A stretch of 64,000 nucleotides of DNA from JBCBSP01 sp039819095 (GTDB lineage: Bacteria; Pseudomonadota; Alphaproteobacteria; Caulobacterales; Maricaulaceae): contig JBCBSP010000001.1 of the NCBI GenBank assembly GCA_039819095.1, positions 310,001-374,000 of the forward strand. The letters run 5' to 3'. A model generated the notes under the pieces. That model was given only the letters and a program-made list of their open reading frames with translations. It was not told the DNA's origin and did not search any database. Both the position numbers and the translations under genes were made by a program. Positions 1 to 8,988 of this stretch are shown in pieces. The number at the start of each line of letters is the position of its first letter. The first letter of the stretch is position 1.

Positions 1-440
1 AGCTGGGCCGGCACCGCCAGCATGATCAGGGTGGAGACCAGCGGCGCGGTGCCCGCCGGCACGTAAAGCCCAGCCACGTCAATCGGGCTGACGCGGCGTT
101 CAGCGCGTGCGCCCGGCCAGTGTTCAACGACGCAATCGGACAGGCCCTGCCGGGCGTGGAAGGCGCGCACGGCGGCGGCGGCGCTGAGGATGGCCTCGCG
201 ATCGCCCGCATCCAGACCGGTTTCGGCCTGACGCATCTCCGTCTCGCTCACGCGCAAGGAGTCCGGAGCCCAGCCATCAAGCTGTTCGGCGTATTCGCGC
301 ACTGCCGTCTCGCCGCGCGCGCGCACCGCATTGATGATATCGCCCGCCGCCTGCATGGGTTCAGGACGGTCCGCCGGACGGGCCAGCGCCCGCTGTCGTT
401 CAGTGTCGCTCAGGCGCGACCAGATCAATCGGTTCAACAT
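1..440 (-). CDS. hisD: Histidinol dehydrogenase, N-terminal part (cut by window edge)
   Basis: The minus strand from an ATG at 440 reads MLNRLIWSRLSDTERQ and stays open to base 1, giving 146 residues. The stretch ending VSPIDVAGLYVPAGTAP matches the conserved early region of histidinol dehydrogenase (NAD-dependent, zinc enzyme, last two steps of histidine synthesis). The start lies 5 bases after the hisG stop, so the two are probably co-transcribed. The zinc ligands and catalytic residues lie beyond the window and cannot be checked. The identification rests on the N-terminal third plus the operon context. Confidence 0.9.
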   Translation of the reverse strand, partial: MLNRLIWSRLSDTERQRALARPADRPEPMQAAGDIINAVRARGETAVREYAEQLDGWAPDSLRVSETEMRQAETGLDAGDREAILSAAAAVRAFHARQGLSDCVVEHWPGARAERRVSPIDVAGLYVPAGTAPLVSTLIMLAVPAQ

Positions 441-445
441 GAGCG

Positions 446-1333
446 TCACGCCATCATCTTTTCGATCGGCATCACCAAAATAGAGCGCGCACCGGCAGCT
501 TTCAGCTTTTCCAGCGTCGACCAGAACACCTCTTCGGTGCAGACCGCATGCACGGCCACCACGTCCTCGCGTCCCACAACCGGCGCCACGGTCGGCGCGT
601 CGGAACCGGGCAGCACGGCCCGGACCTCGTCCAGGCGCTCACGCGGCGCATTCAACAGGATATATTTCGTCTGTCGCGATGCGATGACCCCGTCAAAACG
701 ATCGAGAAGCAGGCGTCCGGTATCGGCCACCGGTTCAGCCAGGCCGCCCGCGCGCTGCACCAGCACCGCCTCGCTTTCCAGTACGGTTTCAAACGCAGTG
801 AGGCCGTTGGCCTCCAGTGTCGCGCCGGTTGAAACCAGATCGCAGATCGCATCGGCGACACCCATGCGCGGCGCGACCTCGACCGAACCGCCCATCTCCA
901 CGATTTCCGCCTCCACGCCGCGCTCGTGGAGATAGGCTTGCGTCAGACCGGGATAACTCGTGGCGATGGTTCGGCCCTGCAGGTCTTCAGCCGAACGGAT
1001 GGAGCCGTCCGCAGGCGCAGCGAGCTTCAGCTTGCAGCGTGCGAAGCCGAGCTTTTTCGACACGTTCAGCTGGGCAAGCCGGGGCGAGCGCGCCTGCGCC
1101 TCATACAGCACGTTCTCGCCGACAATCCCCAGATCGCACGCGCCGGAGGCCACGAAGCTGGGTATATCGTCATCGCGGATCAGCATCAGATCGAGATTGA
1201 CGTTCTCCGCCCGGCGCATGAGCGCATCGCGGCTATAGGCGAGTTTCACCCCTGCCCGCTTCAACAGGTCCATACCGCCTTCGGCCAAGCGGCCCTTCTT
1301 CTGAACCGCCAGGGTCAATCTCGCCGCGCTCAT
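446..1333 (-). CDS. hisG: ATP phosphoribosyltransferase, long form
   Basis: This 295-residue protein catalyses the first committed step of histidine synthesis, joining ATP and PRPP. The N-terminal LTLAVQKKGRLAEGG, the DLGIVGENVL segment and the downstream ATSYPGLTQ region are typical of HisG catalytic domains. The length of nearly 300 residues, with a C-terminal ferredoxin-like regulatory domain (about residues 215-295, ending MPIEKMMA), marks the long, feedback-inhibited form that needs no HisZ. Its start overlaps the stop of the upstream TrpR-like gene by ATGA, which implies translational coupling, and hisD follows after 5 bases. Confidence 0.95.
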   Translation of the reverse strand: MSAARLTLAVQKKGRLAEGGMDLLKRAGVKLAYSRDALMRRAENVNLDLMLIRDDDIPSFVASGACDLGIVGENVLYEAQARSPRLAQLNVSKKLGFARCKLKLAAPADGSIRSAEDLQGRTIATSYPGLTQAYLHERGVEAEIVEMGGSVEVAPRMGVADAICDLVSTGATLEANGLTAFETVLESEAVLVQRAGGLAEPVADTGRLLLDRFDGVIASRQTKYILLNAPRERLDEVRAVLPGSDAPTVAPVVGREDVVAVHAVCTEEVFWSTLEKLKAAGARSILVMPIEKMMA

Positions 1334-1650
1334 TGCGGATCCTCCTTCATGCGATCAAGCACCAGGCGGTAACCCCGGTGAGGCTCCTGGCTGAGAAAAC
1401 GCGCCACGCGCGTGACCGTTGTTGTGCTGACTCCGGTCCGGGCGCTGATCTCGCGATAGGACAGCTCGCCAGCGTCCAGCAGTCGCGCTACTCTCCAGCG
1501 TTCCGCCAACGCCGCCAACTCGCCCGGCGTTGTCAGATCCAGCAGGAAACGCACGGTCTCCTGGGCAGTGGCGCATTGCTGCAGCGCCGCGCACAGATCG
1601 TCGATATCGCGCTGCGCCTGCCCATCTCTATTGCCTGTCATCGTGACCAT
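1330..1650 (-). CDS. YerC/YecD-type TrpR-like regulator of the his operon
   Basis: This 106-residue protein has a TrpR-superfamily core: a helical domain with TTPGELAALAERWRVARLL followed by a helix-turn-helix, SYREISARTGVSTTTVTRV (about residues 66-84). The start at 1650 is favoured by an excellent ribosome site (AAGGAG about 7 bases upstream). A longer reading frame reaching 1956 has no such support. It is first in an operon with hisG and hisD, and YerC-family proteins are known to act on histidine genes in other bacteria, so it is inferred to be a his repressor. The ligand cannot be read from the sequence. Confidence 0.85.
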   Translation of the reverse strand: MVTMTGNRDGQAQRDIDDLCAALQQCATAQETVRFLLDLTTPGELAALAERWRVARLLDAGELSYREISARTGVSTTTVTRVARFLSQEPHRGYRLVLDRMKEDPQ

Positions 1651-1678
1651 GATCGGCCTCCTTACAGGGCGATGTAGC

Positions 1679-1696
1679 GTATTATCGCGATAACAC
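1679..1696. promoter_or_regulatory. Palindromic candidate operator before the his operon
   Basis: A perfect 12-base palindrome, TTATCGCGATAA (1682-1693), extends to GTA/CAC arms with one mismatched pair. It sits about 30 bases upstream of the start codon of the TrpR-like gene and is AT-rich for this genome. The position and symmetry fit an autoregulatory site for the adjacent dimeric repressor. No other copy was noticed in the window. Confidence 0.5.
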
Positions 1697-1834
1697 AAGT
1701 GGTCAATGCATCTCGCCGAGATGGGCGGGTGCAACGCAGTGCGGCTGTTGACTGTGAGCCGGCATCTCTTACGTACAGTCCGACCCCGATTTGAATGGAC
1801 GGAAACGCGCCGATTCCGGCGCTTTGGAGGATTC

Positions 1835-2386
1835 GTGTCGAAACCACATCGTAGAGATAGAGAGTATGTAAAACGGCTCGACGTGGCCCGCGTGGGCGAA
1901 GCCGGGACGCTTCTGGCGCTAGTCGCAGTCAAGTTTTCCGTGCCCGACCTGAACACCGCAGCTCATGTCTCCGAAGCCAAGGGCTTTCGCACCGAAGTCG
2001 CCAGCACCGCACGCGCGCTCGTGTCCGGCTCCGGCGCACAGGGCGAAGAAATGAATTTCGTCGTCAATCACCACCCGGACGAGCTGAGCGCTGACGCCTT
2101 CGCCGGCCTCATCCTGCCCGGCGGCGAAGCAAGCGTTGAAACGTTGCTGGCCGACCCTGACGCGCGCAAGCTCATCGCCGCCTTCCTGACCGCCAACAAG
2201 CCGATTTGCGCCATGGGCGCGGGCGTCGCTCTTCTGGCGGCGCTGTCGGAGAAAAGCGGCTTTGAAGGTGATGCGGCCCTGGCCATGGCGGGTGATATCT
2301 TCACCGGCGCAGGCGAGACCGCGCGCGAAGACGCGGTGAACGCATTCGTCGGCGCAGCCGCTGCGGCTAGGCCTCAGGCCGCCTAA
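1835..2386 (+). CDS. DJ-1/PfpI-like protein without the usual nucleophile
   Basis: This 183-residue protein has a DJ-1/PfpI-like core: DAFAGLILPGGEASVETLL, then ARKLIAAFLTANKPICAMGAGVALL, where family members normally have an AICHGP nucleophile elbow. Here the Cys-His pair is replaced by Gly-Ala and the only nearby Cys is three residues earlier, so protease, chaperone or glyoxalase activity of the usual kind is doubtful. The GTG at 1835 is chosen because GGAGG lies 4 bases upstream. In-frame upstream starts lack such a site. The gene overlaps the acyl-CoA synthetase gene tail to tail by 4 bases. Confidence 0.6.
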   Translation: MSKPHRRDREYVKRLDVARVGEAGTLLALVAVKFSVPDLNTAAHVSEAKGFRTEVASTARALVSGSGAQGEEMNFVVNHHPDELSADAFAGLILPGGEASVETLLADPDARKLIAAFLTANKPICAMGAGVALLAALSEKSGFEGDAALAMAGDIFTGAGETAREDAVNAFVGAAAAARPQAA

Positions 2387-4212
2387 AGCCCTTCGAGCTG
2401 GAAGCTGAACGGCTCAAGCGCGGCCCTGGCCGCCTCAAGCTGGTCAGCCTCAACGCCGGACACCGCCACGATAAGCCCGCGCGCCTTCTCGGTTCGCGGG
2501 CTTATTTGCGCGCCCTTCACACCCGCCTTGTTCAACGCGGCCTGAGCAGCCTGGCCGGCGGCCTGCTCGCGTAGAGCCGGCTTGAATATCTTGCCCACTG
2601 CAGTGACCGGCATCGTCTCAAGGATGCGAACCGCCTTCGGTGCGGCGGGCCGTTCCGCCACGGTCTCGCGCGCGAAGGCTTCAAGTTCAGCCTCACTGAC
2701 CACAGCTCCCTTGCGCAGCGTGACATAGGCCACGGGCACCTCGCCGGCATAAGCGTCCGGTTGACCGATCGCAGCGGCGAGCTCCACCTGCGGATGGGCG
2801 CTTAGCGCCTCTTCAATCAGGCTCGGATCGATATTGTGTCCGCCGCGAATGATCAGGTCCTTGGCCCGCCCGGTCAGCCAGAAATAGCCGTCCGAATCCT
2901 GCCGCGCGAGATCGCCGGAATTGAGCCAGCCGTCAGGCAGGAAAAGCTCTGTATTGCGTTCAGCCTGGCTGTATCCGGGGATGACGGTCGGGCCGCGCAT
3001 CGCGATAACGCCGGTTTCGCCCGGTTCGGCGTCGCGCTCAAACACGCCGGCCTCGTCAAGGATTGCGATCTTCACCTCATGATAGGGCATGCGAAGCCCG
3101 ATCGATCCGACCCGGCGCTCGCCGTCGCGCGGATTGCAGGTGGACACGCAGCTGGTCTCCGTCATCCCGTAAAGCTCAAGGATCTCGATGCCGGTGCGCG
3201 CTTCAAAAGTGCTGAACACGCTGACCGGCATGGGCGCTGCGCCCACCACGCCATAACGAAGCGAGGACAGATCCGCCTCGTCGACCGGCTGGTCAAGCAG
3301 GCTGGCATAGATGGTCGGCACGCCGGAGAAGACGCTGACGCGATAGTGCTCCACCAGGCGCCAGAAATTCGCCTGCAGACGCTTGTCCCTGAATCCGTCC
3401 GGGCCGGCGAGCAATACGGTCGAGCCGTTCAGGAGCGGGGCGAGCCCGGTCAGGATGGCGGCGTTGGCGTGAAACAGGGGCAGGCCCGTCAGCACGACAT
3501 CGTCCGGTCCCAGATCAAGCGCGAAGGAGAGCATCCAGCCCATCGCCGCCTGGTTGGCGCGCGTCTGCTGGGCGAGCTTGGGTGCGCCGGTGGTGCCGCC
3601 GGTGTGAAAATACGCCGCCACGGCGTTGGCATCGTCGCCGCTGTCAAAAATCAGCCTGTCATCAGGCTGCATGGACACGGCGTCCGACAGGCGCATCGCG
3701 TCCTCGACCAGGGCTTCGCCGACGGTGAGAACCGCTTTCAGCCCAGGCGCGCGTTCACGAACCGCCTGAGCGGTGTCCCACAGCGGCGTGCCCGGACCGG
3801 TGGTCACCAGAACGCCAGCCCCGGACGCTTGGACGATCTCCGCGACCACATCGGCGGACAAAAGCGGGTTCACCGGCGCGGCGCCCGCCCCGGCGGCCGC
3901 GCCCCACAGAACGAAATGCGTTTCAGCCAGGTTGGGCAGGAGATAGGCCGCCGGCTTGCCCTCGCCGGCCTGGTGCAGCGCGTTAGCGGTGCGCGTGATC
4001 TCAGCCATCAGCTGTGAATAGGTCCAGCGCCGCGCCGGCGCGCCCGGCTCCGGGCTCGCAAGATCGATCAGAGCGGTGCGGTCACAGTGAGCTTCTGCGG
4101 CGGCTTTCAGGCAGCCGAAAACGTCCGGCGCGGCCAGGTGCTGGCTCAGAGGAACCGCCTCGACCGCCTCGATATCGTCGAGCGTTCGAAACGGTCCGTA
4201 GCCGCCAGCCAT
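2383..4212 (-). CDS. Acyl-CoA synthetase (AMP-forming, ANL superfamily)
   Basis: This 609-residue adenylate-forming enzyme would activate a carboxylic acid to its CoA thioester through an acyl-AMP. It shows the P-loop-like TGGTTGAPK (about residues 204-212), the aromatic ELYGMTET motif, the hinge motif NSGDLARQDSDGYFWLTGR and the C-terminal catalytic lysine region VGKIFKP. AGGAG precedes the ATG. It lies 24 bases downstream of an MFS permease gene and near a TonB receptor and two hydrolases, so the substrate is plausibly a lipid-like acid released by that module. The specificity is not readable from sequence. Confidence 0.9.
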   Translation of the reverse strand: MAGGYGPFRTLDDIEAVEAVPLSQHLAAPDVFGCLKAAAEAHCDRTALIDLASPEPGAPARRWTYSQLMAEITRTANALHQAGEGKPAAYLLPNLAETHFVLWGAAAGAGAAPVNPLLSADVVAEIVQASGAGVLVTTGPGTPLWDTAQAVRERAPGLKAVLTVGEALVEDAMRLSDAVSMQPDDRLIFDSGDDANAVAAYFHTGGTTGAPKLAQQTRANQAAMGWMLSFALDLGPDDVVLTGLPLFHANAAILTGLAPLLNGSTVLLAGPDGFRDKRLQANFWRLVEHYRVSVFSGVPTIYASLLDQPVDEADLSSLRYGVVGAAPMPVSVFSTFEARTGIEILELYGMTETSCVSTCNPRDGERRVGSIGLRMPYHEVKIAILDEAGVFERDAEPGETGVIAMRGPTVIPGYSQAERNTELFLPDGWLNSGDLARQDSDGYFWLTGRAKDLIIRGGHNIDPSLIEEALSAHPQVELAAAIGQPDAYAGEVPVAYVTLRKGAVVSEAELEAFARETVAERPAAPKAVRILETMPVTAVGKIFKPALREQAAGQAAQAALNKAGVKGAQISPRTEKARGLIVAVSGVEADQLEAARAALEPFSFQLEGL

Positions 4213-4236
4213 GCTGCTGCTCCTGTAGAACGGCGC

Positions 4237-5640
4237 CTACTGCTCCCAGTCGCGCTCAATCGTGCGCGAGGCGATCAGGAAGAAGATGCCCGCCACCACA
4301 TACAGAGATGCGCCGATCATGATGGAGTAGCGCAGCGCTTCATCCCCGAAGGTCGGCGTCAGAAGCGTCGACATTTCACCGAGCACATACACGCCCACGC
4401 CAATGCCCAGAAGGTTGTTGACGAGAAGGAAAATCGCCGAGGCCATGGCCCGCATATTGGGCGGGGCCAGATGCTGGAAGGCCGAGAGCGTCGGGCCAAG
4501 CCAGGCCAGGCCCAGCCCCGTCGGGATCAGGAACAGGATCACCGCGATCACCGGGGTCGGCGAGAGAACGCCGGCGACATACATCGGGAAGGTCAGGAAG
4601 AAGGCGATCGCCGGGATGATCGCATAGGCGGACTTCTTCGCCGCACCCAGCCGGTCGCCGAGAATGCCGCCGAACAGAATGCCCAGGGTTCCGCCAAAGA
4701 AGAGCACCGAGCCGAAGAGCCAGCCGGTGTCGATAATCCCCAGATCAAAGCTGCGCGCGAAGAAGCTCGGCAACCAGAAGAAAACGCCATACCCCATCAT
4801 TGATGAGCACGAGGCGCCGAGCACCAGAAACCAGAAGCTGGGTTTCTTTGACAGCAGACTCAGCACCGCCCAGAAGCTGGCCTTCTCATCAGCCTGATCA
4901 GGCGCCTTGGCCGGTTCGCCGCCAGCGGCGACGGCTTCAGCTGCAGCGCCTTCGGCCGGGACCGGCCCCGCGTCCGCGGCGGGCTTCTTCGGCTTGACCG
5001 GATCGAGGCCGCCGCGTTTCGGTTCGCGCACCGTGAGCTTGAATAGGGGCGCGATCAGCACGCCCGCCACACCGACGATGATGAAGGCGGCGCGCCAGTC
5101 GAGATCTTCCCCCATGGCGCCGCCGGCGATCTGGGCGCCGGCCACAACGCCGAACGCACTGCCGATCGGGATGCCCAGCGAGTAGATCGCCAGGGCGCGT
5201 GCGCGCTTCTCCGGCGGAAAATAGTCCGCAATCAGCGAATAGGACGGCGCGACGCCGCCGGCTTCGCCAACCCCGACACCGACGCGCGCCAGGAAGAGCT
5301 GCATGAAGTTCTGCGCCAGACCGCACAGCGCCGTGAAGCCGGACCAGACGGTCAGCGCGATGGTGATGATCCAGGTCCGGTTGGTCCGGTCGGCCAGCCA
5401 GGCGATCGGCACACCAAGCGTGGAATAGAGTGCGGCGAAGGCGATGCCGCCCAGAAGGCCGAGCTGGCGATCACTCAGGCCAAGCTCAGCCTGGATCGGG
5501 ATCGCAAGGATGGAGATGATCTGGCGGTCCAGAAAGTTGAACGCATAGACGACGAACAGCATCGCCAGAACCCAGGCGCGATATCCGCCGCTGGCCGGTT
5601 CCGCTTCCGGGGCAGGCGCCGTTTGTGTGCTCGCGGTCAT
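4237..5640 (-). CDS. MFS transporter (spinster-like)
   Basis: This 467-residue integral inner-membrane permease has about 12 hydrophobic segments. It carries the N-terminal signature YAFNFLDRQIISILAIPI, the loop motif GVPIAWLADRTNRT and GVGVGEAGGVAPSYSLIADY, all typical of spinster-type MFS proteins common in alphaproteobacterial degradation clusters. The central loop (about residues 205-255) is rich in Ala, Pro, Glu and Lys. AGGGGG precedes the ATG. The acyl-CoA synthetase gene follows 24 bases downstream, so import of an organic acid or lipid-like substrate is the likely role. Confidence 0.88.
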   Translation of the reverse strand: MTASTQTAPAPEAEPASGGYRAWVLAMLFVVYAFNFLDRQIISILAIPIQAELGLSDRQLGLLGGIAFAALYSTLGVPIAWLADRTNRTWIITIALTVWSGFTALCGLAQNFMQLFLARVGVGVGEAGGVAPSYSLIADYFPPEKRARALAIYSLGIPIGSAFGVVAGAQIAGGAMGEDLDWRAAFIIVGVAGVLIAPLFKLTVREPKRGGLDPVKPKKPAADAGPVPAEGAAAEAVAAGGEPAKAPDQADEKASFWAVLSLLSKKPSFWFLVLGASCSSMMGYGVFFWLPSFFARSFDLGIIDTGWLFGSVLFFGGTLGILFGGILGDRLGAAKKSAYAIIPAIAFFLTFPMYVAGVLSPTPVIAVILFLIPTGLGLAWLGPTLSAFQHLAPPNMRAMASAIFLLVNNLLGIGVGVYVLGEMSTLLTPTFGDEALRYSIMIGASLYVVAGIFFLIASRTIERDWEQ

Positions 5641-5731
5641 GTTTTCCCCCTGGCGCCTGTCATGGCTCTGGTTCGCCGCTTTGATATCGGCTTTGACGCA
5701 TATTGGCGGCGAAGTGACCGCAAATGCAAAG

Positions 5732-5771
5732 AAAAACGCCGCCGGTCTCAGTGAAGAGAACCGGCGGCGTT
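5732..5771 (-). terminator. Rho-independent terminator of the TonB receptor gene
   Basis: A 12-base perfect stem (AACGCCGCCGGT with ACCGGCGGCGTT, loop of 13) begins 13 bases after the receptor stop and is followed on the minus strand by a T-rich run. It should separate the receptor transcript from the MFS gene downstream. Confidence 0.85.
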
Positions 5772-5784
5772 ACAGGGGAGAGCC

Positions 5785-8064
5785 CTAGTAGCGGTAACCC
5801 AGCGTCAGAGTGAAGGTCCGCGGGTTGCCGTAGAAGGTCGTGATGGAGCTATCAATCACGCCGAAGTTATAGCCGGAGGTGATATATTCCTCATCGGCGA
5901 GGTTCTTGCCGTGCAGCGCAGCGCTCAAGCGGCCATCGCTCGATGTCCACGCGACAGAAGCGTCGAATAGCCAGTACGCCTCCTGATCGATGCCAGCGGT
6001 GGCGAACTCGAATTGCTGAGTGTCGCCGCGGTAGGACGGCATGAACAGGAAGGACAGGTCGCCTTCTTCACCGAGCAGGTTGAGGCTCTTGGTGTAGTTC
6101 AGGATCAGAGATGCCGTCAGGTCCGGCGTATTCTGAACGTCAGGCACGCCGCGCGCATCCGGCATCGTCACCAGGTTCACGCCATTGGCTTCAAACTCGG
6201 TGTACTCGGCGTCTGCATAGCCCAGCGCGAATGTCGCCGTCAGGCAATCGCTCAGGAAGGCGGTCGCCTCGATTTCGAAACCGGAAATCCCGGCTGCACC
6301 AGCGTTGGTCAGCGTTCCCTGGAAGGTCGTCGAGCCGTCCGGCAAGGTGATGATTTCCGAACCCGGGATCTGAACGTCCGTGTAGTCAGCGAAGAAAGCC
6401 GCAGTGTTCGCCGTCAGACGCCCGTCGAAGAAGGTGCCCTTCAGACCAACCTCGTAGGAGTCAACGAATTCCGGCTCGACGCCGTCACGGATCTCGACCG
6501 GTGCAAAGTTTCCGCGTGGATCGAACAGACCACCTTTGAAGCCTTGGGAGTACGAAGCATAGATATTGACGTAGTCGCTTACTTCGTACGCTAGAATTAC
6601 GCGTGGATTGAAGGCGTCATCGGTACGCGAACCCGTAAAGGTCGGTACAACCTCATCCCCGTTCGCGGCGAATACCGGCACGGTGATCGACGGGTTATTG
6701 ACGCCGAAGAAGGGTGATCCAAGCCCGAGGAAGGTCTCGCGCGTCACCACCGTGTTGCGTTCATCCTCGGTATATCGACCACCGACCGTAAGGCTCAGGC
6801 GTTCGGTCATATCAAACGTCGCTTCACCGAAGATCGCCCAGGTCTGAGTATCCACGTCACCAACGGTCAGCGCAGTGGACGCACCAAAGATCGCGACGTC
6901 GAAGGCGTTGAAGGCGTTGGCGTCCAGGTAATAGAGGCCGAATACACCCGTCCAGTTATCGCCCTCGTAGTTGGCTTGGAATTCCTGGCTGAACTGCTCG
7001 TTGTCATACTCCACCCAAGCATCGAAGTTCGGCAGCGGGGTCGAGTCGAAGTCGATTAGGCTATCGGTCTCATCCTGGCGCCAGGCGGAAATCGATTTCA
7101 GCGTCAAACGATCAGAAACCGTCCATTCAGCGGCGATCTGAGCGCCGGAGGCGATGGTTTCAGCATTGCGGAAGGGGGCAAAGTTTCGGACGCCGCCTTC
7201 GGTGTCGTAGCGGTCATCAAGGTCAAACGGCTGCGCGCCGGTTATGGCGCTCGGCAGAATGCGGAAGCCATGACGCGGGCTGGAGTCGTCGATCATGTGA
7301 TCGGCTGAGACACGGATCAGGAAGTTAGGAGACGGTTCGAGTTCGGCCGACAGCCGAAACGCGGTCACGTCCTTGTCGTAGTTGTCTTCGCCGGTGAAGC
7401 GGTTCTCGCCGAACCCATCGCGTGTCAGCCTCGCCAGCGAACCTCCAACACGTACGCTGTCGCTCAGCGGCGCCGAGCCAGATAGGATCGCGTCGATCTG
7501 GTTGTAGCTGCCCAGCGAAACACGAGCGCCTAGGGTGGCCGCCTCCGGGTCGAGCCGACGGGTCACATACTTCACCGCGCCGCCAATCGTGTTGCGCCCG
7601 TAAAGCGTGCCCTGCGGACCGCGCAGCACCTCAATTCGTTCTACATCATAGATGTCTAAAATCGCCGCTTGCGGACGGTTCAGATAGACGTCGTCCAGAT
7701 AGATGCCGACGCCTTGCTCAAAACCGGCGACAGGATCCTGCTGGCCAACCCCGCGGATAAATGCGGTCAGCGTGTTGTTTGTGGCGCGCGAGTTTTCAAG
7801 GGTCACATTGGGCGTGATCTGGTTCAATGCAGTGATGTCAGCCGCACCGAACTCTTCCAACTGATCACCGGAGAATGCACTCACGGCAATCGGCACATCC
7901 TGCAGCGACTCCTCGCGGCGGCGGGCGGTCACTGTGATGACGTCGCGAGAGTTGTCGCCGGAGGCCTGAGAATCCTGCAGAGCCAGCGCCGGGGCGCCAA
8001 CCGCCAGCATGGATACGCTTGAAAGAAGTGCAGCAGCGCCAGCAAGGCGAGTGGTGGGTCGCAT
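5785..8064 (-). CDS. TonB-dependent outer-membrane receptor
   Basis: This 759-residue protein has a signal peptide (MRPTTRLAGAAALLSSVSML to the ALALQ region), a TonB box-like segment DVITVTARRREESLQDVPI, a plug domain with RGVGQQDPVAGFEQGVGIYL and LRGPQGTLYGRNTIGG, and a beta-barrel ending in an aromatic residue pair (GYRY). Start 8064 is chosen because AAAGGAGG lies just upstream; an upstream in-frame ATG at 8148 has no site. It would import a large or scarce substrate across the outer membrane. A TetR gene is divergent, with a palindrome between them. Confidence 0.95.
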   Translation of the reverse strand: MRPTTRLAGAAALLSSVSMLAVGAPALALQDSQASGDNSRDVITVTARRREESLQDVPIAVSAFSGDQLEEFGAADITALNQITPNVTLENSRATNNTLTAFIRGVGQQDPVAGFEQGVGIYLDDVYLNRPQAAILDIYDVERIEVLRGPQGTLYGRNTIGGAVKYVTRRLDPEAATLGARVSLGSYNQIDAILSGSAPLSDSVRVGGSLARLTRDGFGENRFTGEDNYDKDVTAFRLSAELEPSPNFLIRVSADHMIDDSSPRHGFRILPSAITGAQPFDLDDRYDTEGGVRNFAPFRNAETIASGAQIAAEWTVSDRLTLKSISAWRQDETDSLIDFDSTPLPNFDAWVEYDNEQFSQEFQANYEGDNWTGVFGLYYLDANAFNAFDVAIFGASTALTVGDVDTQTWAIFGEATFDMTERLSLTVGGRYTEDERNTVVTRETFLGLGSPFFGVNNPSITVPVFAANGDEVVPTFTGSRTDDAFNPRVILAYEVSDYVNIYASYSQGFKGGLFDPRGNFAPVEIRDGVEPEFVDSYEVGLKGTFFDGRLTANTAAFFADYTDVQIPGSEIITLPDGSTTFQGTLTNAGAAGISGFEIEATAFLSDCLTATFALGYADAEYTEFEANGVNLVTMPDARGVPDVQNTPDLTASLILNYTKSLNLLGEEGDLSFLFMPSYRGDTQQFEFATAGIDQEAYWLFDASVAWTSSDGRLSAALHGKNLADEEYITSGYNFGVIDSSITTFYGNPRTFTLTLGYRY

Positions 8065-8125
8065 GGGATAGTCCTCCTTTAAAATTATGAGCCGCCAATT
8101 CGAATGACGTTTGGGCCGAAGTAAT

Positions 8126-8137
8126 TTCAACGTTGAA
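8126..8137. promoter_or_regulatory. Palindrome in the receptor/TetR intergenic region
   Basis: TTCAACGTTGAA is a perfect 12-base palindrome between the divergent receptor and TetR genes. A related half-site, GACTTTCAAC, follows at 8158-8167. On the minus strand a TTGACT -35-like element lies immediately upstream, so the palindrome would sit inside the receptor promoter, as expected for a TetR-type operator. The surrounding 60 bases are clearly AT-richer than the rest of the window. Confidence 0.5.
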
Positions 8138-8286
8138 TGAAAAGTCAATAAAAATTAGACTTTCAACACGATGAAGCCGGCTAGGTGCTGCGCGCTGGTC
8201 ACAGCGCCGAAGGCAGACCGGAAGCGTGACTTGCGGTATCACAGTCCGCCAGACTCAAGTCCGCATTGGCGGGAGGAATGGGATTA

Positions 8287-8988
8287 ATGGCTCCCTCAAG
8301 GCTGAACCGACGCGGCGAACGCACCCGCACGGCCCTTCTGGACGCAGCCGAGCAGCTGTTCGCGCAGAAGGGTTTTCACGGCGTGACCGTTCGGTCCATC
8401 GCGCGCGAAGCCGACGCCGACCCCGCCCTTGTCACCTATTATTTCGGCGGCAAGCGCGAGCTGTTCGACACGGTGCTGATGCGCCGGGCGCAGCTTCTCA
8501 ATGAGATTCGAATCGAAGAGCTGGAGCGCTGCGAACGCGAGGCCGGGCCGGACGGCCCGACGGTGGAGGCCATCATTGAGGCTTTCACCCACCCCTTGCT
8601 CGACCGTTCCGCCAATGGCGGGCCGGGCTGGAAAAGCTATTTCGCGCTCATCGCCCAGATCACCAACTCGCCGGAATGGGGCGGCGCGGTGATGTCGAAA
8701 TATTTCGATCCGATCGTGCGCCGCTTCCTGAATGCGATTCGCAAGGCCCTTCCCGACTGCAGTGAGGAAGATCTGTTCTGGAGCTATCATTTCCTGTCAG
8801 GCGCGCTTGTGCTGACCTTTGCCGAAACCGGCCGCGTGGATGCGCTTTCCGACGGGCTTGTCCAGTCCACCGATATCGCCAGCGTTCACAAGAGGATGCC
8901 GATCTTCATCGCCGCCGGATTTCGCCGACTGGCTGAAGCCGGCGCCAAGACAGACACCCAAGACCAAGAGGAGCTCGCCGCCGAATGA
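8287..8988 (+). CDS. TetR-family transcriptional regulator
   Basis: This 233-residue regulator has an N-terminal helix-turn-helix (GVTVRSIAREADADPALVTYYF, about residues 39-60) followed by the conserved GKRELF step and a C-terminal ligand domain. The ATG at 8287 has GGAGGA 9 bases upstream; closer in-frame starts (8266 TTG, 8278 ATG) overlap or crowd that site. Its stop overlaps the next hydrolase start by ATGA. Divergence from the TonB receptor gene suggests that it controls the uptake and hydrolysis module, probably as a repressor relieved by a pathway intermediate. Confidence 0.9.
   Translation: MAPSRLNRRGERTRTALLDAAEQLFAQKGFHGVTVRSIAREADADPALVTYYFGGKRELFDTVLMRRAQLLNEIRIEELERCEREAGPDGPTVEAIIEAFTHPLLDRSANGGPGWKSYFALIAQITNSPEWGGAVMSKYFDPIVRRFLNAIRKALPDCSEEDLFWSYHFLSGALVLTFAETGRVDALSDGLVQSTDIASVHKRMPIFIAAGFRRLAEAGAKTDTQDQEELAAE

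Noticed and set aside
1748..1779. TTGACT with TACAGT as a promoter for the DJ-1-like gene
   Set aside because: The spacing of 20 bases is too long and closer -10 matches are poor; too weak to list.
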